A stretch of DNA of 64,000 nt from Areca catechu (Eukaryota > Streptophyta > Magnoliopsida > Arecales > Arecaceae). Location of the stretch: contig CM038049.1 in the NCBI GenBank assembly GCA_021397845.1, positions 101,152,877 through 101,216,876 on the forward strand. The letters are read 5' to 3'. Under the pieces are notes generated by a model, which saw nothing but the letters and a program-made list of their open reading frames with translations, was not told the DNA's origin and searched no databases. A program made the translations under genes and the position numbers. Below are positions 10,995-22,315 of the stretch, piece after piece. The first letter of the stretch is position 1, and each line of letters opens with the position of its first letter.

Positions 10995-11776
10995 TGCATC
11001 TTCTCCTGGGCCGGGCTCAGTCGGCTACGCTGGAGCGCTCTTCTCCTGGTCGACCTGCAACAAAGTCTCCCACGCACCAGTGGTGCTCTGACGTGGACAC
11101 TCCGATGCTTAAGTTAGCAGGAGCTTGAGAACAACAGAATGGAGAAATCAAAGAGAATGCAGTGTACGGAGAGGGGAGAGTGTACTTAGCTCAAAATGGG
11201 ATCCCCCAGGTACCTTATATAGGTATAGAACAATCCAAAATCATTAGGGGGGAGAGGCCGATAAAGACCGATCTGCCTCTAGGAGAATCTGGAGAGTGGC
11301 CACGTGGTGCTCGGATGGGGCAGCATCGTGGGAGTAGTGGAGCAGTACCGCTGATGTGGCAGGATTCCGTTATTACAGAAAGAGGTTTCTGGAATTTTCT
11401 GGATCCTGAAGTGAGTCGGTCGGACTCCGACTGGGAGGGCCAATCAGTCGTCCGAAGAGGAGTGCCCGTTTAGACCACAGCGAGAGTGGGTCGGATGCCG
11501 ACTAGGAGGGTCAGTTGGCCGTCCGAAGGAATATGCCCATCCAGACTTCAGCAGGAGCGGGCTGCAGGAGCGGATCGTTTGGACCTCTGCTCCTGTGGTT
11601 CGGACTTCTGAAGGAGAGCAGTGCACTGGGCCCCAGCAGGAGTGAGTCGTTCGGACCTCTACTACGGTGGGCCAGACTTTGACTGGGATATGTCCGTCGG
11701 AGCTTTAGAAGAGCGGATTGGTCAGACTGCAAAGAGGGGTCGGTCCAGTCTAGCGGTGGGCCGGTAGGGTATAACA
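10995..11776 (-). repeat. Tat-2 3' LTR
   Basis: Homologous along its length to 40902-41688, with a 3-bp indel at the inner U5 end and scattered substitutions. On the minus strand it starts TGTTATACCC and ends in GCA. The TATA element (rc of CCTTATATAGG) is near 11209-11222. The motif ACACTCCGATGCTTAAGTTA is at 11098-11117. A polypurine tract abuts its inner edge. Confidence 0.92.
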
Positions 11777-11794
11777 GTTGCCCCCCTTGCCCTT
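11777..11794 (-). other. Tat-2 polypurine tract
   Basis: The minus strand reads GGGCAAGGGGGGCAAC directly before the 3' LTR, the expected place for plus-strand primer formation. This identifies the 10995-11776 LTR as the 3' one, not a solo LTR. Confidence 0.8.
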
Positions 11795-12230
11795 GGCCTT
11801 TGAGCGGGTCTGCAGGCTCGAAGGACGAGGGCACTACTTGGCAATAAATGTGCCAGTCCTCAAGATGATGGCAAATCTGATTTGGCGTGCTGCGATCGCC
11901 CATCTTTTGCCTCGAATCTTCGCTCCTGGATAGGTGTCAACACCGTATCGGCGGTGACAGAAGAGGTAGTTATTACTGATACGGTGCATGATGGCTGCCG
12001 GTCCTGAAACGCATGCCCGTCAAGCTCCTAACGTGATGTGGGCCACGCGGCAATATCCGAGCAGTTGGCATGGTGTTCGGAGCGATCCATCCATTGTTGC
12101 TTCGACGGTCACGCGGATCGTGACCCGATACAATCCGGTGCGTCACATCAGGTTCTCGCCAAACTTAGGAGTCGCATCGTCTGTCATAGGATTGCGGCAC
12201 TCGAGAGGCATTGGGAAGCCGCCCCCTAGC

Positions 12231-12243
12231 ACCTATAAAAGGG
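12231..12243 (+). promoter_or_regulatory. TATA box upstream of the Tat-2 antisense ORF
   Basis: CCTATAAAAGGGA lies about 155 bp upstream of the ATG at 12393 and is read in the opposite direction to Tat-2 gag-pol. It suggests that the antisense ORF has, or had, its own promoter. Confidence 0.55.
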
Positions 12244-12392
12244 AGGGATGAATGCCCAGAGGGGATTTTCTACTGCGCCTGGGTTTGGAGAGAGAGAGAG
12301 CTTCCTTCTTCTGCTGCTCTAGCTCCCTTAGGAAACCAAAAATTAGGTTAGTTCTGCATCTGTCTTCTTCCTCTTTTATAGCTTCCATTAGA

Positions 12393-13183
12393 ATGGCCTC
12401 CGGTAGTCGGAGTTTGGCTCGTGGGAATAGGGAACCAGGCCCGTACAATATTCCTTTGACCATAACCCAGGAGAGGGTGGAGAGCCTTAGGGTTGTTTAT
12501 AGTATCCCCTCTACCTTGCATCTAACCATCCCGAGCCATGAGGGGAGGGTAAATGGCCTACTGGCCTTAGGAGCCCTTCCTATATACGAAGACCATCTGA
12601 AAGCCAGCCTCCGATTTCCACTCCACAGCTTTTTTATCCAGATTTTGAACTTTCATAGAATTACGCCCTTCCAATTGACCCCGAATAGTATTCGGGCAAT
12701 CTGCAGCTTCGTGGTCCTTTGTCGGGAGGCGGGCATCGAGCCGAGGCCGTCGTTATTTTTCAACTTCTTTCTTCTAAAATAGGACTTCTGAAGTTATGAA
12801 TGGTGGGTATTCAGCCCCCGTCCTGGCCAGAAGATACTACGGGGCTTCCATTGGCCATTCATGGATGGAAGTCCCGATATTTTTTTGTAGATAGCTTAGA
12901 GCCGTGGGGCTTTGAACCGGCATGGAAAGGGCCCAGGCCGAATGCCACAAATGGAAGGAAGATATTGAGGGCCGATGAGGCCGACTTCCATAGGCTGAAC
13001 GATGAGGACCCGGTGTTTATCGGCACCCTGCTCCATGAGGAGAGTCTCCAGCAGGGTGGGATCATCCAACACCGAACGCTGGGTAGGTCGAAGGCCATTG
13101 AGAGGATAATAGTCATTCTTTCCTTTGTCAGTTTTGACATCATTGCTGACCCTAACTTTATTTGCTGCCAAGTGAAAAAATGA
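12393..13183 (+). pseudogene. Tat-2 antisense ORF, part 1: 'putative gypsy type transposon' domain (Transposase_28-like)
   Basis: The start chosen is the ATG at 12393 (MASGSRSLARG), the nearest after the TATA box. The sequence matches my memory of the Pfam Transposase_28 family (PF04195) of plant gypsy-associated proteins: RFPLHSFFIQIL, then FVVLCREAGIEP and FFNFFLLK, then GWKSRYFFVDS with WGFEPAW. Its biochemical function is unknown. The frame stops at 12780-12782 and resumes in another frame by 12800, so there is at least one frameshift. After 13183 a splice-like GTGAAA follows, but an intron is not proven. It is antisense to the element's own gag-pol. Confidence 0.75.
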
Positions 13184-13778
13184 AGTCAGATCGGGCGATT
13201 ATTTTAGCATGATCGGTGAAGAGGAGGGCCGTCCGCATTTCTGAGCTGACTCCCAAGGAGTTGAAAAGGCAACGGGCAGTGGAGCCATCACCCAAAAGGC
13301 CGAAGAAGCAATGGACATAGGAGCCATCCATCACCGTAGTTTCGGTGGAGTCTGACGACAACGTGCCGCTGGCGGATCGCCGGAAGGCGATGGCACCAGA
13401 GCATTCATCATCCATCGGGCAGTCAGCCACCCGGACGAGAGAGGAACTCCCGGTGCCAACTGGGGTAGAGATGACTCCAATCTCTTTGCCAATCGGACTG
13501 ATGGAGGAGATTTCCCCGATGGCTGGGGAAAAACAAGTAGCCGGAGGGTCGACGACCATCAAGGGGAAGGCCGACGAAGTCGACGACCATCAAGGGGAAG
13601 GCCGACGAAGTCGACGACGATGGAGAGTGCCAGAAGTGGCATGCTATTCACGATGCTGAGCAGGTCAAAGAGCAGCTCCAGAGGGCAGTTACCGATGTCG
13701 ACCAGCGGTCAGTAAACGAGGCCACCAAAAGTTCTCTTCATCACCTACTCGGGGTAGGTTTCAGATTCGGGCCTCCGG
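13184..13778 (+). pseudogene. Tat-2 antisense ORF, part 2: low-complexity linker
   Basis: The translation continues with charged, proline-containing linker sequence (KRQRAVEPSPKRPKKQW, then VSVESDDNVPLADRRKAM). It has no conserved domain that I recognise. A 31-bp direct duplication at 13548-13609 (unit beginning GTCGACGACCATCAAGG) is not a multiple of three and shifts the frame. Element D inserted at 13778, separating this part from the coiled-coil part at 20120. Confidence 0.55.
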
Positions 13779-15234
13779 TGGTGGGGACACCTGAGGCACC
13801 AGAATAAGACAGAGGCTTTTTCAACCCTCTGTAAATTGATCAATAATTTATGAGTCCATCTGTAATAAGGGCTTAGCTCATCTGAGTCCATTTTAGTTGT
13901 TATTTGAGTATTTTTAGTTGTTATTTCAGTTCTGTACTAGTCAGCTCATGTTGAGCTAGTTCAGTCCAATGCTAGTCAGCTCATGTTGAGCTAATTTTAT
14001 TTTTTTGAGTCCTGTCCAAGCATACTGAAGACTCAGGACTATATCATACAAGTGAAGACCAAGTCTAACTAGATTGAAGACATGGAAGTATAGTACAAGT
14101 CCAACCCAGCTTGAAGATTTGAAGATCCCAGGAGGAAAATTCAGAAAACCCTGATTTCTTGCAGATGCCCTCCAGATGCCCAGATTCCCTTCCAGATGCC
14201 AAAGTATATTCATAGATAAGGGCATCCATGATTCCAGAGGTCCATCTGCATCCTAGGCCAAAGAAATCAAGCCCAGGTGCCAAGCCCAAGCCCCTAAGAA
14301 GCAAGATACCAGGGAATATTCCTGCTACCTGGCTACCAGGCCACCCCAGCTTCCAGAGGCCCAAACCCATGCACCCGAGCCCCTTTGGGCCGGCCTTTTG
14401 CTGCTCCTAGAAGACCAACACGCCCCCCTAGGCATCCTTGGAGTCTTGACCAAGTCAAGAAAATTTTTAGGGATTTTTCTACCTAATATTTCCTTATTTT
14501 CTAGCTAGGGTTTGAGAGGGAAAAGGATTCTTATGTAAAGACTTATGTACCCTTACTTGGAGCCCAAGGTTAAGGGTCTATTTAAGGGACCCTAGCCTCT
14601 TGTATGAGGAAAATTTTTGATGAATGAAAACCTTGAGTTCTTCTATTGAGTGGTGTGATACCCTGCTGTGTGCATAAAGGGGTTTGTGAGAGTTCTTCTT
14701 CCCGGTGTTTGCAATCATCTTCCTGCTGCCAACAAACCCTCCAGATCCCTGGACGCCCACTCCAAAAGAAGCCTTTCCTTGCTGTTTTTACTTTGTTTTC
14801 TTGTTCCTTTGTGAGCTTTCTAACCCCTAACAGGTCGTTTGTAGGTCCCTGAGTTCCTACGAATCCAACGACTCCAGCCAAGCCTCAATCGGATCACCGA
14901 GCAGAAAGCCGGGTATCCGCGGGTCTTTGGCTCGGTTTTCCAGGCCGCATCCGTCGAGGAACGAGAGACCCCTTCGCTGCGATCTTCACAGACGTTGTCA
15001 GGTACACCCCTCTACCTCCAGTAGTTTTATTGTAGGAGAACTTGCCCTAACCGAGGCTTCTCAGCCCCGGCGGTCCTTCTTTGCTACTTTTCTAGGTCCT
15101 AATCTGCATGCTGATCTTCAAAAATTCATACAAAATTCCCTACAAATAATCTTGATCTGAAATTTGGGAATTAATTACCTAACTCAATATGTAAAACATA
15201 CAAAAAAAATTGCATGCATATTAGTTCCCCATCA
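13779..15234 (+). repeat. Element D 5' LTR
   Basis: 1456 bp, starting TGGTGGGGACACC and ending CCCCATCA. A TATA-like TCTATTTAAGGG is at 14577-14588. All features recur in the 3' copy. Confidence 0.95.
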
Positions 15235-15236
15235 TT

Positions 15237-15248
15237 TGGTATCAGAGC
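15237..15248 (+). other. Element D primer-binding site, initiator-Met tRNA
   Basis: TGGTATCAGAGC, two bases after the LTR, is the standard complement of the 3' end of plant initiator-methionine tRNA. Confidence 0.9.
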
Positions 15249-16116
15249 TTAGATTAGGGCTTGTTTTCTACAATTCTTCAATCCGTATATACTCTGTTAT
15301 TTTAATTATTTCTCCCTAATAAAAACTCAAAAATTATGAAATATTTTCTCCTGGATTTATCATAATTCACAGTAATTTTATAAATTTTTTCAGATTTTAT
15401 TATGTCCTGTGAATTTTTTTCAAGCCGAAATAGGGCCTGCAAATTTTCGGCTCTATTTTTTTTAGCAAGACAAGTTTGGAAGTTTTAGGGTTTTGTTTGG
15501 GAGTTTTTACATATTTCTTAATTTTAGTATATTTCCAGTATATTAGGCCATGATTTGCAAGTTTTCTTCTATTTAAAAAAATACCAAAAAAAAAAAATAC
15601 ATATTCTCCAAAAATACCAAAAAAAAAAATCTAAACCCTAATTTGCATCCTCATCTGCCTGCCATCATTGCATAATTTACTTTTAAGGGCACTCTTGCTA
15701 TATCAGATGGGGGGAGGATTTGATCACCTCTCCTTAGCCCAAAATCACATCCCTTGCATTCAGTCCCAAGCCTTAACCTAAAATTAATTAGACTTAATTT
15801 GCCCTAGTGGGCTAGGGACACCAACTGGTCGGGTCCGGGCTAGTGTTAGATCATTGTGTCAAGTTAACCTGTGTGTGCCTTGTGCTCAGTGTCTAGAACG
15901 GTGGTTTAGGGATTCAATCCCGAAGGGCTTGTGTGCTGGTCCGCCTACCTGGCCAATCTCTGATTGGTGTCTAAGATTGGCAATCAGGGACCTAACACTC
16001 CCCTTACACCTGCCTGGCTGAGTACAGGGTTACTATAGGCTAGTTTGCCACCCTGATTGAGCATCTAGTTTGGACTCTAGGTCTAGTCAGCTATAGTCGG
16101 TCTGATCGAGTCTTGT
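15249..16116 (+). other. Element D untranslated leader, partly conserved with element C
   Basis: About 870 nt without a conserved ORF. The first part is AT-rich. From about 15700 to the start codon it is clearly similar to the leader of element C (60262-60670, opposite strand), though the two elements' LTRs are different. A CCAATC/GATTGG inverted repeat near 15951-15980 is kept in both. This is a candidate packaging or dimerisation region. Confidence 0.7.
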
Positions 16117-17922
16117 ATGAGCACTAGATCAGGAGTTTCATATCACCCACCTCCTTCACAAATGTCTGAACCCATGGAAAACTTACAAGCCCAAATAAAA
16201 GCCCTAGCTGATCAAATGGCCCAGATGACTACCCAGTTAACTCAGTCTGGTACCCAAACCAACAATAGAATTGACCATCTTGCCAAAAGGTTTGACCAGT
16301 TAGGAGGCCGTGTAGGGACCATAGCAAGAACCCATGGGTCACAATCTGAGCCAGATCCTGAGTCCCCTCAACCTAGGAGAACCCCAAACCCTGATCTATA
16401 CCATGAGGTCGAACCTAGGAGATCCCCTTATTCTGACCCGTACTACAATCCTCAACCTTGGAGGACCCCAAACCCTGATCCATACCAAGAGATTGAACCT
16501 AGGAGAGCCCCTCAGCCTGACCCATACAATAATACTGAACCTAGAAGAACCCCTTACCATGACCCTTATTATGATACTGAACCTAGAAAAACCCCTTATC
16601 GTGACCATTATTATGATACTGAACCCAGGAGAACCCAATACTCTGACCCATATAGGGAGTCCAATCCTAGGAGAACCCAATACTCTGACCCATATAGGGA
16701 GCCCAACCCTAGGAGAACCCAATACTCTGACCCATATAGGGAGCCCAACCCTAGGAGAACCCAATATTCTGACCCATATAGGGAGTCCAACCCTAGGAGA
16801 ACCCAATATCCTGACCCATATAGGAAGCCCAACCTTTGGAGGACCCCATACCATGATCCATCCTTAGAACCTGATCATAGAGCTGACCCAAAACCCTATG
16901 ACCCCAGATCCTATAATCCCATGACCCATAGATCTGCACCCTTGTCCTATGAGCCTAGAGAACCCATAACCCCTAAGTATCAACCTAGTACTAGTCATGC
17001 TTCTTCTAGTCAACTTGAACCCCATAGGATTAGTATCCCTAAATATGAACCCAATAGTGAGCCACTACCTCTTATACAACCTGAACCTACTAGGAGTAGT
17101 ACCCATAATCAGATACCAGAACCTAACCAATTTCCTGCTAGCCGACCTTCTCCAACCATTCCTGAGATTTTCAAGGCTTACATTAACGCGGAAGTGTATG
17201 AAGCTGATGTGAGCCTAGTGGATGAGTATGAGGGAGAAGAGGAGACACCTTTAGTAGACCTAGAATTAGCTGACCCAGTAGATACCCAGGTAGAAACCAA
17301 CCCAGAGCTAGTTGACCTTGACCACATCCAACCTAAAGCTATAATGGAAGAACAAATAGAGGAAGAGAACCTAGGTACTGCTGCTAGAGCCTTACCTGAG
17401 GAAACCATAGAGGAGAGCCAAATTACAGAGTCTAGTCCAAAAATACAAGAACCAGAAGAATTTATTAAGGACCTGGTCTCTTTGAATCAATACCTTCAAG
17501 ATGAGTCCCCTCCTATAGTTCCCATTAAGGACCTCTTCCCCAAAATTGGCGACCCATCCTTCCATTATGCAAACCCTGTAGATATAGCTCAACCTCGTAA
17601 GGTTAACCTCATTAGTCTAGGATTAGTCCCTGACATGCCTTCTTATATCGAACTTTATCCAACTAACCTTGAACCTTTTTTCCTACCCTACCAAACTAAT
17701 TCTGAACCAACTTCCTATTTTCTTCCCTTTCCTGACACCTCCAGCATTTCTAGGATTATTAGATTGCATTTAACAGAGATTAGCATACTGCATGCATTCA
17801 TTACGCATGTTAGGTTTGCATTATACTTCTGGCATACCCTCTGGCATTTGCTTGGAGTCCATTGTAAATACTCTTGTGCACACCACACTAGGGTCAGACC
17901 TAGAGAGTCTATAGTCTCTTAG
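16117..17922 (+). CDS. Element D capsid-less Gag-like protein with integrase remnant at its end
   Basis: 601 codons. The start MSTRSGVSY matches MSTRNGVPY in element C. Residues about 15-75 look like a coiled coil (LQAQIKALADQMAQMTTQL). Residues about 85-245 contain a dozen or so 14-residue Pro/Arg/Tyr repeats of the type NPRRTQYSDPYREP. An acidic segment with SLVDEYEGEEE (about 370) matches the region after the zinc knuckle in complete relatives. The last ~35 residues contain ALYFWHTLWHLLG, a piece of integrase. There is no capsid domain, no zinc knuckle, no protease and no RT. It may act with a helper Gag through its N-terminus; that is inference. Confidence 0.8.
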   Translation: MSTRSGVSYHPPPSQMSEPMENLQAQIKALADQMAQMTTQLTQSGTQTNNRIDHLAKRFDQLGGRVGTIARTHGSQSEPDPESPQPRRTPNPDLYHEVEPRRSPYSDPYYNPQPWRTPNPDPYQEIEPRRAPQPDPYNNTEPRRTPYHDPYYDTEPRKTPYRDHYYDTEPRRTQYSDPYRESNPRRTQYSDPYREPNPRRTQYSDPYREPNPRRTQYSDPYRESNPRRTQYPDPYRKPNLWRTPYHDPSLEPDHRADPKPYDPRSYNPMTHRSAPLSYEPREPITPKYQPSTSHASSSQLEPHRISIPKYEPNSEPLPLIQPEPTRSSTHNQIPEPNQFPASRPSPTIPEIFKAYINAEVYEADVSLVDEYEGEEETPLVDLELADPVDTQVETNPELVDLDHIQPKAIMEEQIEEENLGTAARALPEETIEESQITESSPKIQEPEEFIKDLVSLNQYLQDESPPIVPIKDLFPKIGDPSFHYANPVDIAQPRKVNLISLGLVPDMPSYIELYPTNLEPFFLPYQTNSEPTSYFLPFPDTSSISRIIRLHLTEISILHAFITHVRFALYFWHTLWHLLGVHCKYSCAHHTRVRPRESIVS

Positions 17923-18039
17923 GTTTAGGCCCATAAAAGTCTAATAAATTTCCTTCGATAGGAATGCAAAGTCGAGTGTATTAGGTATTAGTTTGAGTCC
18001 TTTGCATCATCTTGTTAGGAGTCTGCATGTGCCTAACAT

Positions 18040-18590
18040 GTTCACCACCCGCACTAATGTTAAACAAACTGGCTAATTCCCAAAGATGGATCAAAGAATT
18101 TGATGTAGTGGATTCTATCTTGGTTAGGCTTAGGCCTAAAAGAAGCTTCATGCTCGCAGAGCCAGACCTTTTAAAGTGATAGAGAAGGTTGGATCAAATG
18201 CCTAGGTGTTAGACTTGCCTTCGGATTTGGGCATTAGTTCTACCTTCAATATTATAGACCTGGTTGAGTATAGGGAACCGGCAGTGCTACCTAGTGAGGC
18301 CTTTGGACCTATTCCTTTTCATTGTGAGTGACCCTAACCTAGAGTGTCCACAAACAAATTTGGCCTGAGAGAGGAGAACGGATCGAGCGTATCCTGGACG
18401 ATCAAGCCATCACGACCCAGGGCCATGACTATCAACGCTTCCTGGTCCGATGGCAAGGCCGGCCAGAGTCGGACGATTCATGGATTTCTCGAGAGGACTT
18501 GCAACGCCTCAACCCAGACCTTCTCGAGAGATATGTGAGCCAGTCTAACCTTCACTCGACAGGGTCGAGTTCCTCCCACCCCGGGAGAAT
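18040..18590 (+). pseudogene. Element D remnant of integrase C-terminus and chromodomain
   Basis: The translated remnants KLHARRARPFKVIEKVGSNA and STFNIIDLVEYREPA correspond to the C-terminal part of chromovirus integrase. A clean chromodomain then follows from about 18379: RIERILDD, FLVRWQGRPESDDSWI and REDLQRLNPDLL. The chromodomain normally directs integration by binding histone marks. Stops and a lack of an in-frame ATG separate it from the Gag-like ORF, so translation is unlikely. Confidence 0.8.
18554..18590 (+). promoter_or_regulatory. Hairpin plus purine tract at the 3' LTR of element D
   Basis: ACTCGAC-AGG-GTCGAGT (18554-18570) is followed after 20 nt by the LTR. Inside those 20 nt, CTCCC-ACCCC-GGGAG forms a second stem whose 3' arm is the purine tract. 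Equivalent modules occur in T, C and A. Confidence 0.6.
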
Positions 18591-20046
18591 TGGTGGGGAC
18601 ACCTGAGGCACCAGAATAAGACAGAGGCTTTTTCAACCCTCTGTAAATTGATCAATAATTTATGAGTCCATCTGTAATAAGGGCTTAGCTCATCTGAGTC
18701 CATTTTAGTTGTTATTTGAGTATTTTTAGTTGTTATTTCAGTTCTGTACTAGTCAGCTCATGTTGAGCTAGTTCAGTCCAATGCTAGTCAGCTCATGTTG
18801 AGCTAATTTTATTTTTTTGAGTCCTGTCCAAGCATACTGAAGACTCAGGACTATATCATACAAGTGAAGACCAAGTCTAACTAGATTGAAGACATGGAAG
18901 TATAGTACAAGTCCAACCCAGCTTGAAGATTTGAAGATCCCAGGAGGAAAATTCAGAAAACCCTGATTTCTTGCAGATGCCCTCCAGATGCCCAGATTCC
19001 CTTCCAGATGCCAAAGTATATTCATAGATAAGGGCATCCATGATTCCAGAGGTCCATCTGCATCCTAGGCCAAAGAAATCAAGCCCAGGTGCCAAGCCCA
19101 AGCCCCTAAGAAGCAAGATACCAGGGAATATTCCTGCTACCTGGCTACCAGGCCACCCCAGCTTCCAGAGGCCCAAACCCATGCACCCGAGCCCCTTTGG
19201 GCCGGCCTTTTGCTGCTCCTAGAAGACCAACACGCCCCCCTAGGCATCCTTGGAGTCTTGACCAAGTCAAGAAAATTTTTAGGGATTTTTCTACCTAATA
19301 TTTCCTTATTTTCTAGCTAGGGTTTGAGAGGGAAAAGGATTCTTATGTAAAGACTTATGTACCCTTACTTGGAGCCCAAGGTTAAGGGTCTATTTAAGGG
19401 ACCCTAGCCTCTTGTATGAGGAAAATTTTTGATGAATGAAAACCTTGAGTTCTTCTATTGAGTGGTGTGATACCCTGCTGTGTGCATAAAGGGGTTTGTG
19501 AGAGTTCTTCTTCCCGGTGTTTGCAATCATCTTCCTGCTGCCAACAAACCCTCCAGATCCCTGGACGCCCACTCCAAAAGAAGCCTTTCCTTGCTGTTTT
19601 TACTTTGTTTTCTTGTTCCTTTGTGAGCTTTCTAACCCCTAACAGGTCGTTTGTAGGTCCCTGAGTTCCTACGAATCCAACGACTCCAGCCAAGCCTCAA
19701 TCGGATCACCGAGCAGAAAGCCGGGTATCCGCGGGTCTTTGGCTCGGTTTTCCAGGCCGCATCCGTCGAGGAACGAGAGACCCCTTCGCTGCGATCTTCA
19801 CAGACGTTGTCAGGTACACCCCTCTACCTCCAGTAGTTTTATTGTAGGAGAACTTGCCCTAACCGAGGCTTCTCAGCCCCGGCGGTCCTTCTTTGCTACT
19901 TTTCTAGGTCCTAATCTGCATGCTGATCTTCAAAAATTCATACAAAATTCCCTACAAATAATCTTGATCTGAAATTTGGGAATTAATTACCTAACTCAAT
20001 ATGTAAAACATACAAAAAAAATTGCATGCATATTAGTTCCCCATCA
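18591..20046 (+). repeat. Element D 3' LTR
   Basis: 1456 bp, by eye identical to the 5' copy, ending CCCCATCA before the TCCGG duplication. Confidence 0.95.
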
Positions 20047-20845
20047 TCCGGCTTTTATTTTATTGTTCGTAAGTTTCTAATTATCTAGCTGTCGGTAGCT
20101 CCTTCAGGATACGCTGCCAATGGATGACAGCTTGGGCGAGTTGCTCGATCTGAAGGAGCACTTGACCAAGAGGGTGGAGGCAGTGGAGGCGGCGAGGGAC
20201 ACAGCGTGGGCGGTGCTGACAGCCGCCAGGGCGGAGCTTTCCATTCTACGGGCTACCGAAGAAGAACTGTCTGTCCTGCGGGCTGAGTCAGAGGTCCAAA
20301 AGAAGCAGATAGAAGACTCGCTGGCCTAGGAGGCTATCTGGGAGGCAAGGTTAAAAAGTAAGAAGCTGAAGGTGAAAGCACTGACCCGTCGGCTAGCCGA
20401 GGAGGAGGGGTGCCTGGCTGAATCCGAGAGGCGCTCACGGGGCCATCAGGCAGAGGTGGAGCGATATACGGGTCTGTTAAAGATGACCCAGGAGTTGATG
20501 AAGACAGCAGCTCAAACAGCTGTAAGGGAATACAAGGTCTCCGAGGACTTTAAAGAGGAAGTGAACGAGGCTAGCACCGTCGGCTTCAACTACGGGTATG
20601 AGGAGTGTCTTGGGAAAGTCAGCGCTGTATTTCCGAAATTTGATCTCTCTTTCCTTCAGCCGTCGAGGCCGGTGGAGGAGAAGAACGCAGAGGTGGCAGA
20701 TCTGACCGTCGGCACGGCCAAGACCCCAACTGAAGTGGTTGCGGCGGAGGCTAGATCGGGCACCCAAACTGAGGCCGACACGGGGGTGGCAGGTATCTTC
20801 GCGGGCACTCCGGCCGAACTAGAAGGGGGTCGAAGTGGAAACTAA
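20047..20845 (+). pseudogene. Tat-2 antisense ORF, part 3: coiled-coil C-terminal region
   Basis: The translation from 20120 (MDDSLGELLDLKEHL) is strongly helical with heptad-like Leu/Ala spacing (ELSILRATEEELSVLRAESE). An in-frame TAG at 20327-20329 interrupts it; it then continues to 20845 with KALTRRLAEEE and a less structured tail. Coiled-coil C-termini follow Transposase_28-type domains in many plant gypsy-associated ORFs. It was contiguous with 13184-13778 before element D inserted. Function unknown. Confidence 0.6.
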
Positions 20846-20959
20846 AGCCGAGGTGGAGGTGATAACTGATGTTACTTCAACGGGTCAAACCTAGATCGGT
20901 TGTAAAGGTATGATTTGCTCTTTTTGTACTAACCTTTATATATATAATAGGACCCTTTT
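20846..20959 (+). other. End of the antisense ORF region, up to the T insertion
   Basis: Short AT-rich tail after the antisense ORF, ending in the CTTTT target site at 20955-20959. It continues at 34743 beyond T. Confidence 0.6.
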
Positions 20960-22300
20960 TGGTGTGGACACCAGAAGCCGAAAGAAACTTCACTCCAACA
21001 AGGTTAGCCTTATCCCAATTTGGATCGAAGATAATTAGGTTACCTTGTATCCTTTAGTTCAAAAATATTTTATTTTCAAGAGTCATTTCCTTTTCAAGAG
21101 TCCTGTAATTAATTTTGAGTTTCAAATCAAGAGTGTTTATTGAGTCCTGTAATTACTTTTAAAATTTCATTTCCTGTAAGTCCATTTCAAGTTTTAAAGT
21201 CTAGGTCAGTCAAGTCAGTTCAGTTGAGTTAAGTCTAATTCAGTTGAGTTAAGTCTAATCAAGTCTTAAAGCCATGAAAGCCAGCAACAAGACTCAAATT
21301 CTAGACCCCAGAATTTGACCACATGAAGAAGAGAAGACACATCAACCAAGCAAGAGAAAAGGACCATCAACTAGGACCACTGGGTGCCACATGTCATTCT
21401 TATCCAAGTAGAAGACTACCTCACCATGCCACGTCATCAGGTGCCACTTCACCAGCCACCTCATCACCCTTTTGGCACCAACAAGGAAGATTCAAATTCA
21501 AGGAGGTTGGCCACATCCCTCCAAGTCCTCCACCAAATCCTCCAACCCCCCCACATCCCTCCAAACTCTCCACCAAATCCTCCAACCCCCCTTGTAATCC
21601 TCCTCGATTTGGGGAGTTTTTAAATTTCAAAAGCTAGCTTTGTGAGGCTATTAAAAGCCTTGGACGCCCATTGTAAAAGGGATTGATTTTGGGAATGAAT
21701 GAAAATTGAAGTTGAATTTTGGAAGTAGAAGTTGTCTTGTGATTTTTTTTTTTTTTATGTGAAAGTTTCCCATCCTCTTCCTCCACGCCAAAGCCATTCT
21801 TTTCCCCTAGCACAGCATCTTCCAAGCTCACGTGAAGGCATTGGAGTCAGCCAGATCTTCTCAAATTTCTGTTCTTAGTTCATAAATTCTCCCATCCCTT
21901 CTATATGTTATTATCCTTCTTCCTTAACTTCGATCTTCATTGCAGGGTCCTTCGAAGTCTTTGAGTTGTGAACCGGGTTCACCTTGACAAAGAACCAACA
22001 AGCTGAAGCCCCAAGTCCAGGGTTTTGATCTCTGTTATCCAGGTTCTTCAGTTCTGAGCATTGGTAGTTTCAAAGTATGAATCAAAAGAAGGTTGGAAAG
22101 CTCATCAAGGTAAGTCCACAATCATTAGCCCCTATTGTCTAGATCTTCTTCCTTCTTAGTTTAGAATTGTGTCTAATCAAGTAAAAATCTCATTTCTTAT
22201 AATCCTTAAGTCTTATTATGATGAGTACAATGCTAGTGTAATTAGGTTTCATTGCTCTACATACCCTAATCAAATCCTTAATCATATGCATGCCGCATCA
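20960..22300 (+). repeat. Element T first LTR
   Basis: 1341 bp, TGGTGTGGACACCA to GCCGCATCA. It contains a TATA-like GCTATTAAAAGCC at about 21647 and a consensus splice donor AAG|GTAAGT at 22107-22115. Confidence 0.95.
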
Positions 22301-22303
22301 AAT

Positions 22304-22315
22304 TGGTATCAGAGC
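22304..22315 (+). other. Element T primer-binding site, copy 1 (initiator-Met tRNA)
   Basis: TGGTATCAGAGC, three bases after the LTR. Copy 2 is at 28525-28536. Confidence 0.9.

Larger units (their letters stand above)
13779..20046 (+). mobile_element. Element D: non-autonomous chromovirus, young, inserted in Tat-2
   Basis: Flanked by TCCGG at 13774-13778 and 20047-20051. Two 1456-bp LTRs appear identical, which indicates a recent insertion. The internal 3356 bp has an iMet primer site, a long leader, one 601-codon Gag-like ORF, remnants of integrase C-terminus and chromodomain, then a hairpin and purine tract before the 3' LTR. Capsid, protease, RT, RNase H and most of integrase are absent, so mobilisation must use proteins from another element. 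Confidence 0.93.

Noticed and set aside
10995..11776. Reading this LTR as a solo LTR with GTTGA/GTTGC as target duplication
   Set aside because: A polypurine tract abuts its inner side, and an exact ATGCC duplication pairs it with the LTR at 41688.
15880..15960. Possible tRNA-like fold in the element D leader (GGGATTCAATCCC)
   Set aside because: The stem is not kept in element C, and no cloverleaf or anticodon arm can be drawn.
16396..16854. Open frames antisense and out of frame to the element D Gag-like gene
   Set aside because: They mirror the 42-bp coding repeat in other frames and have no independent support.
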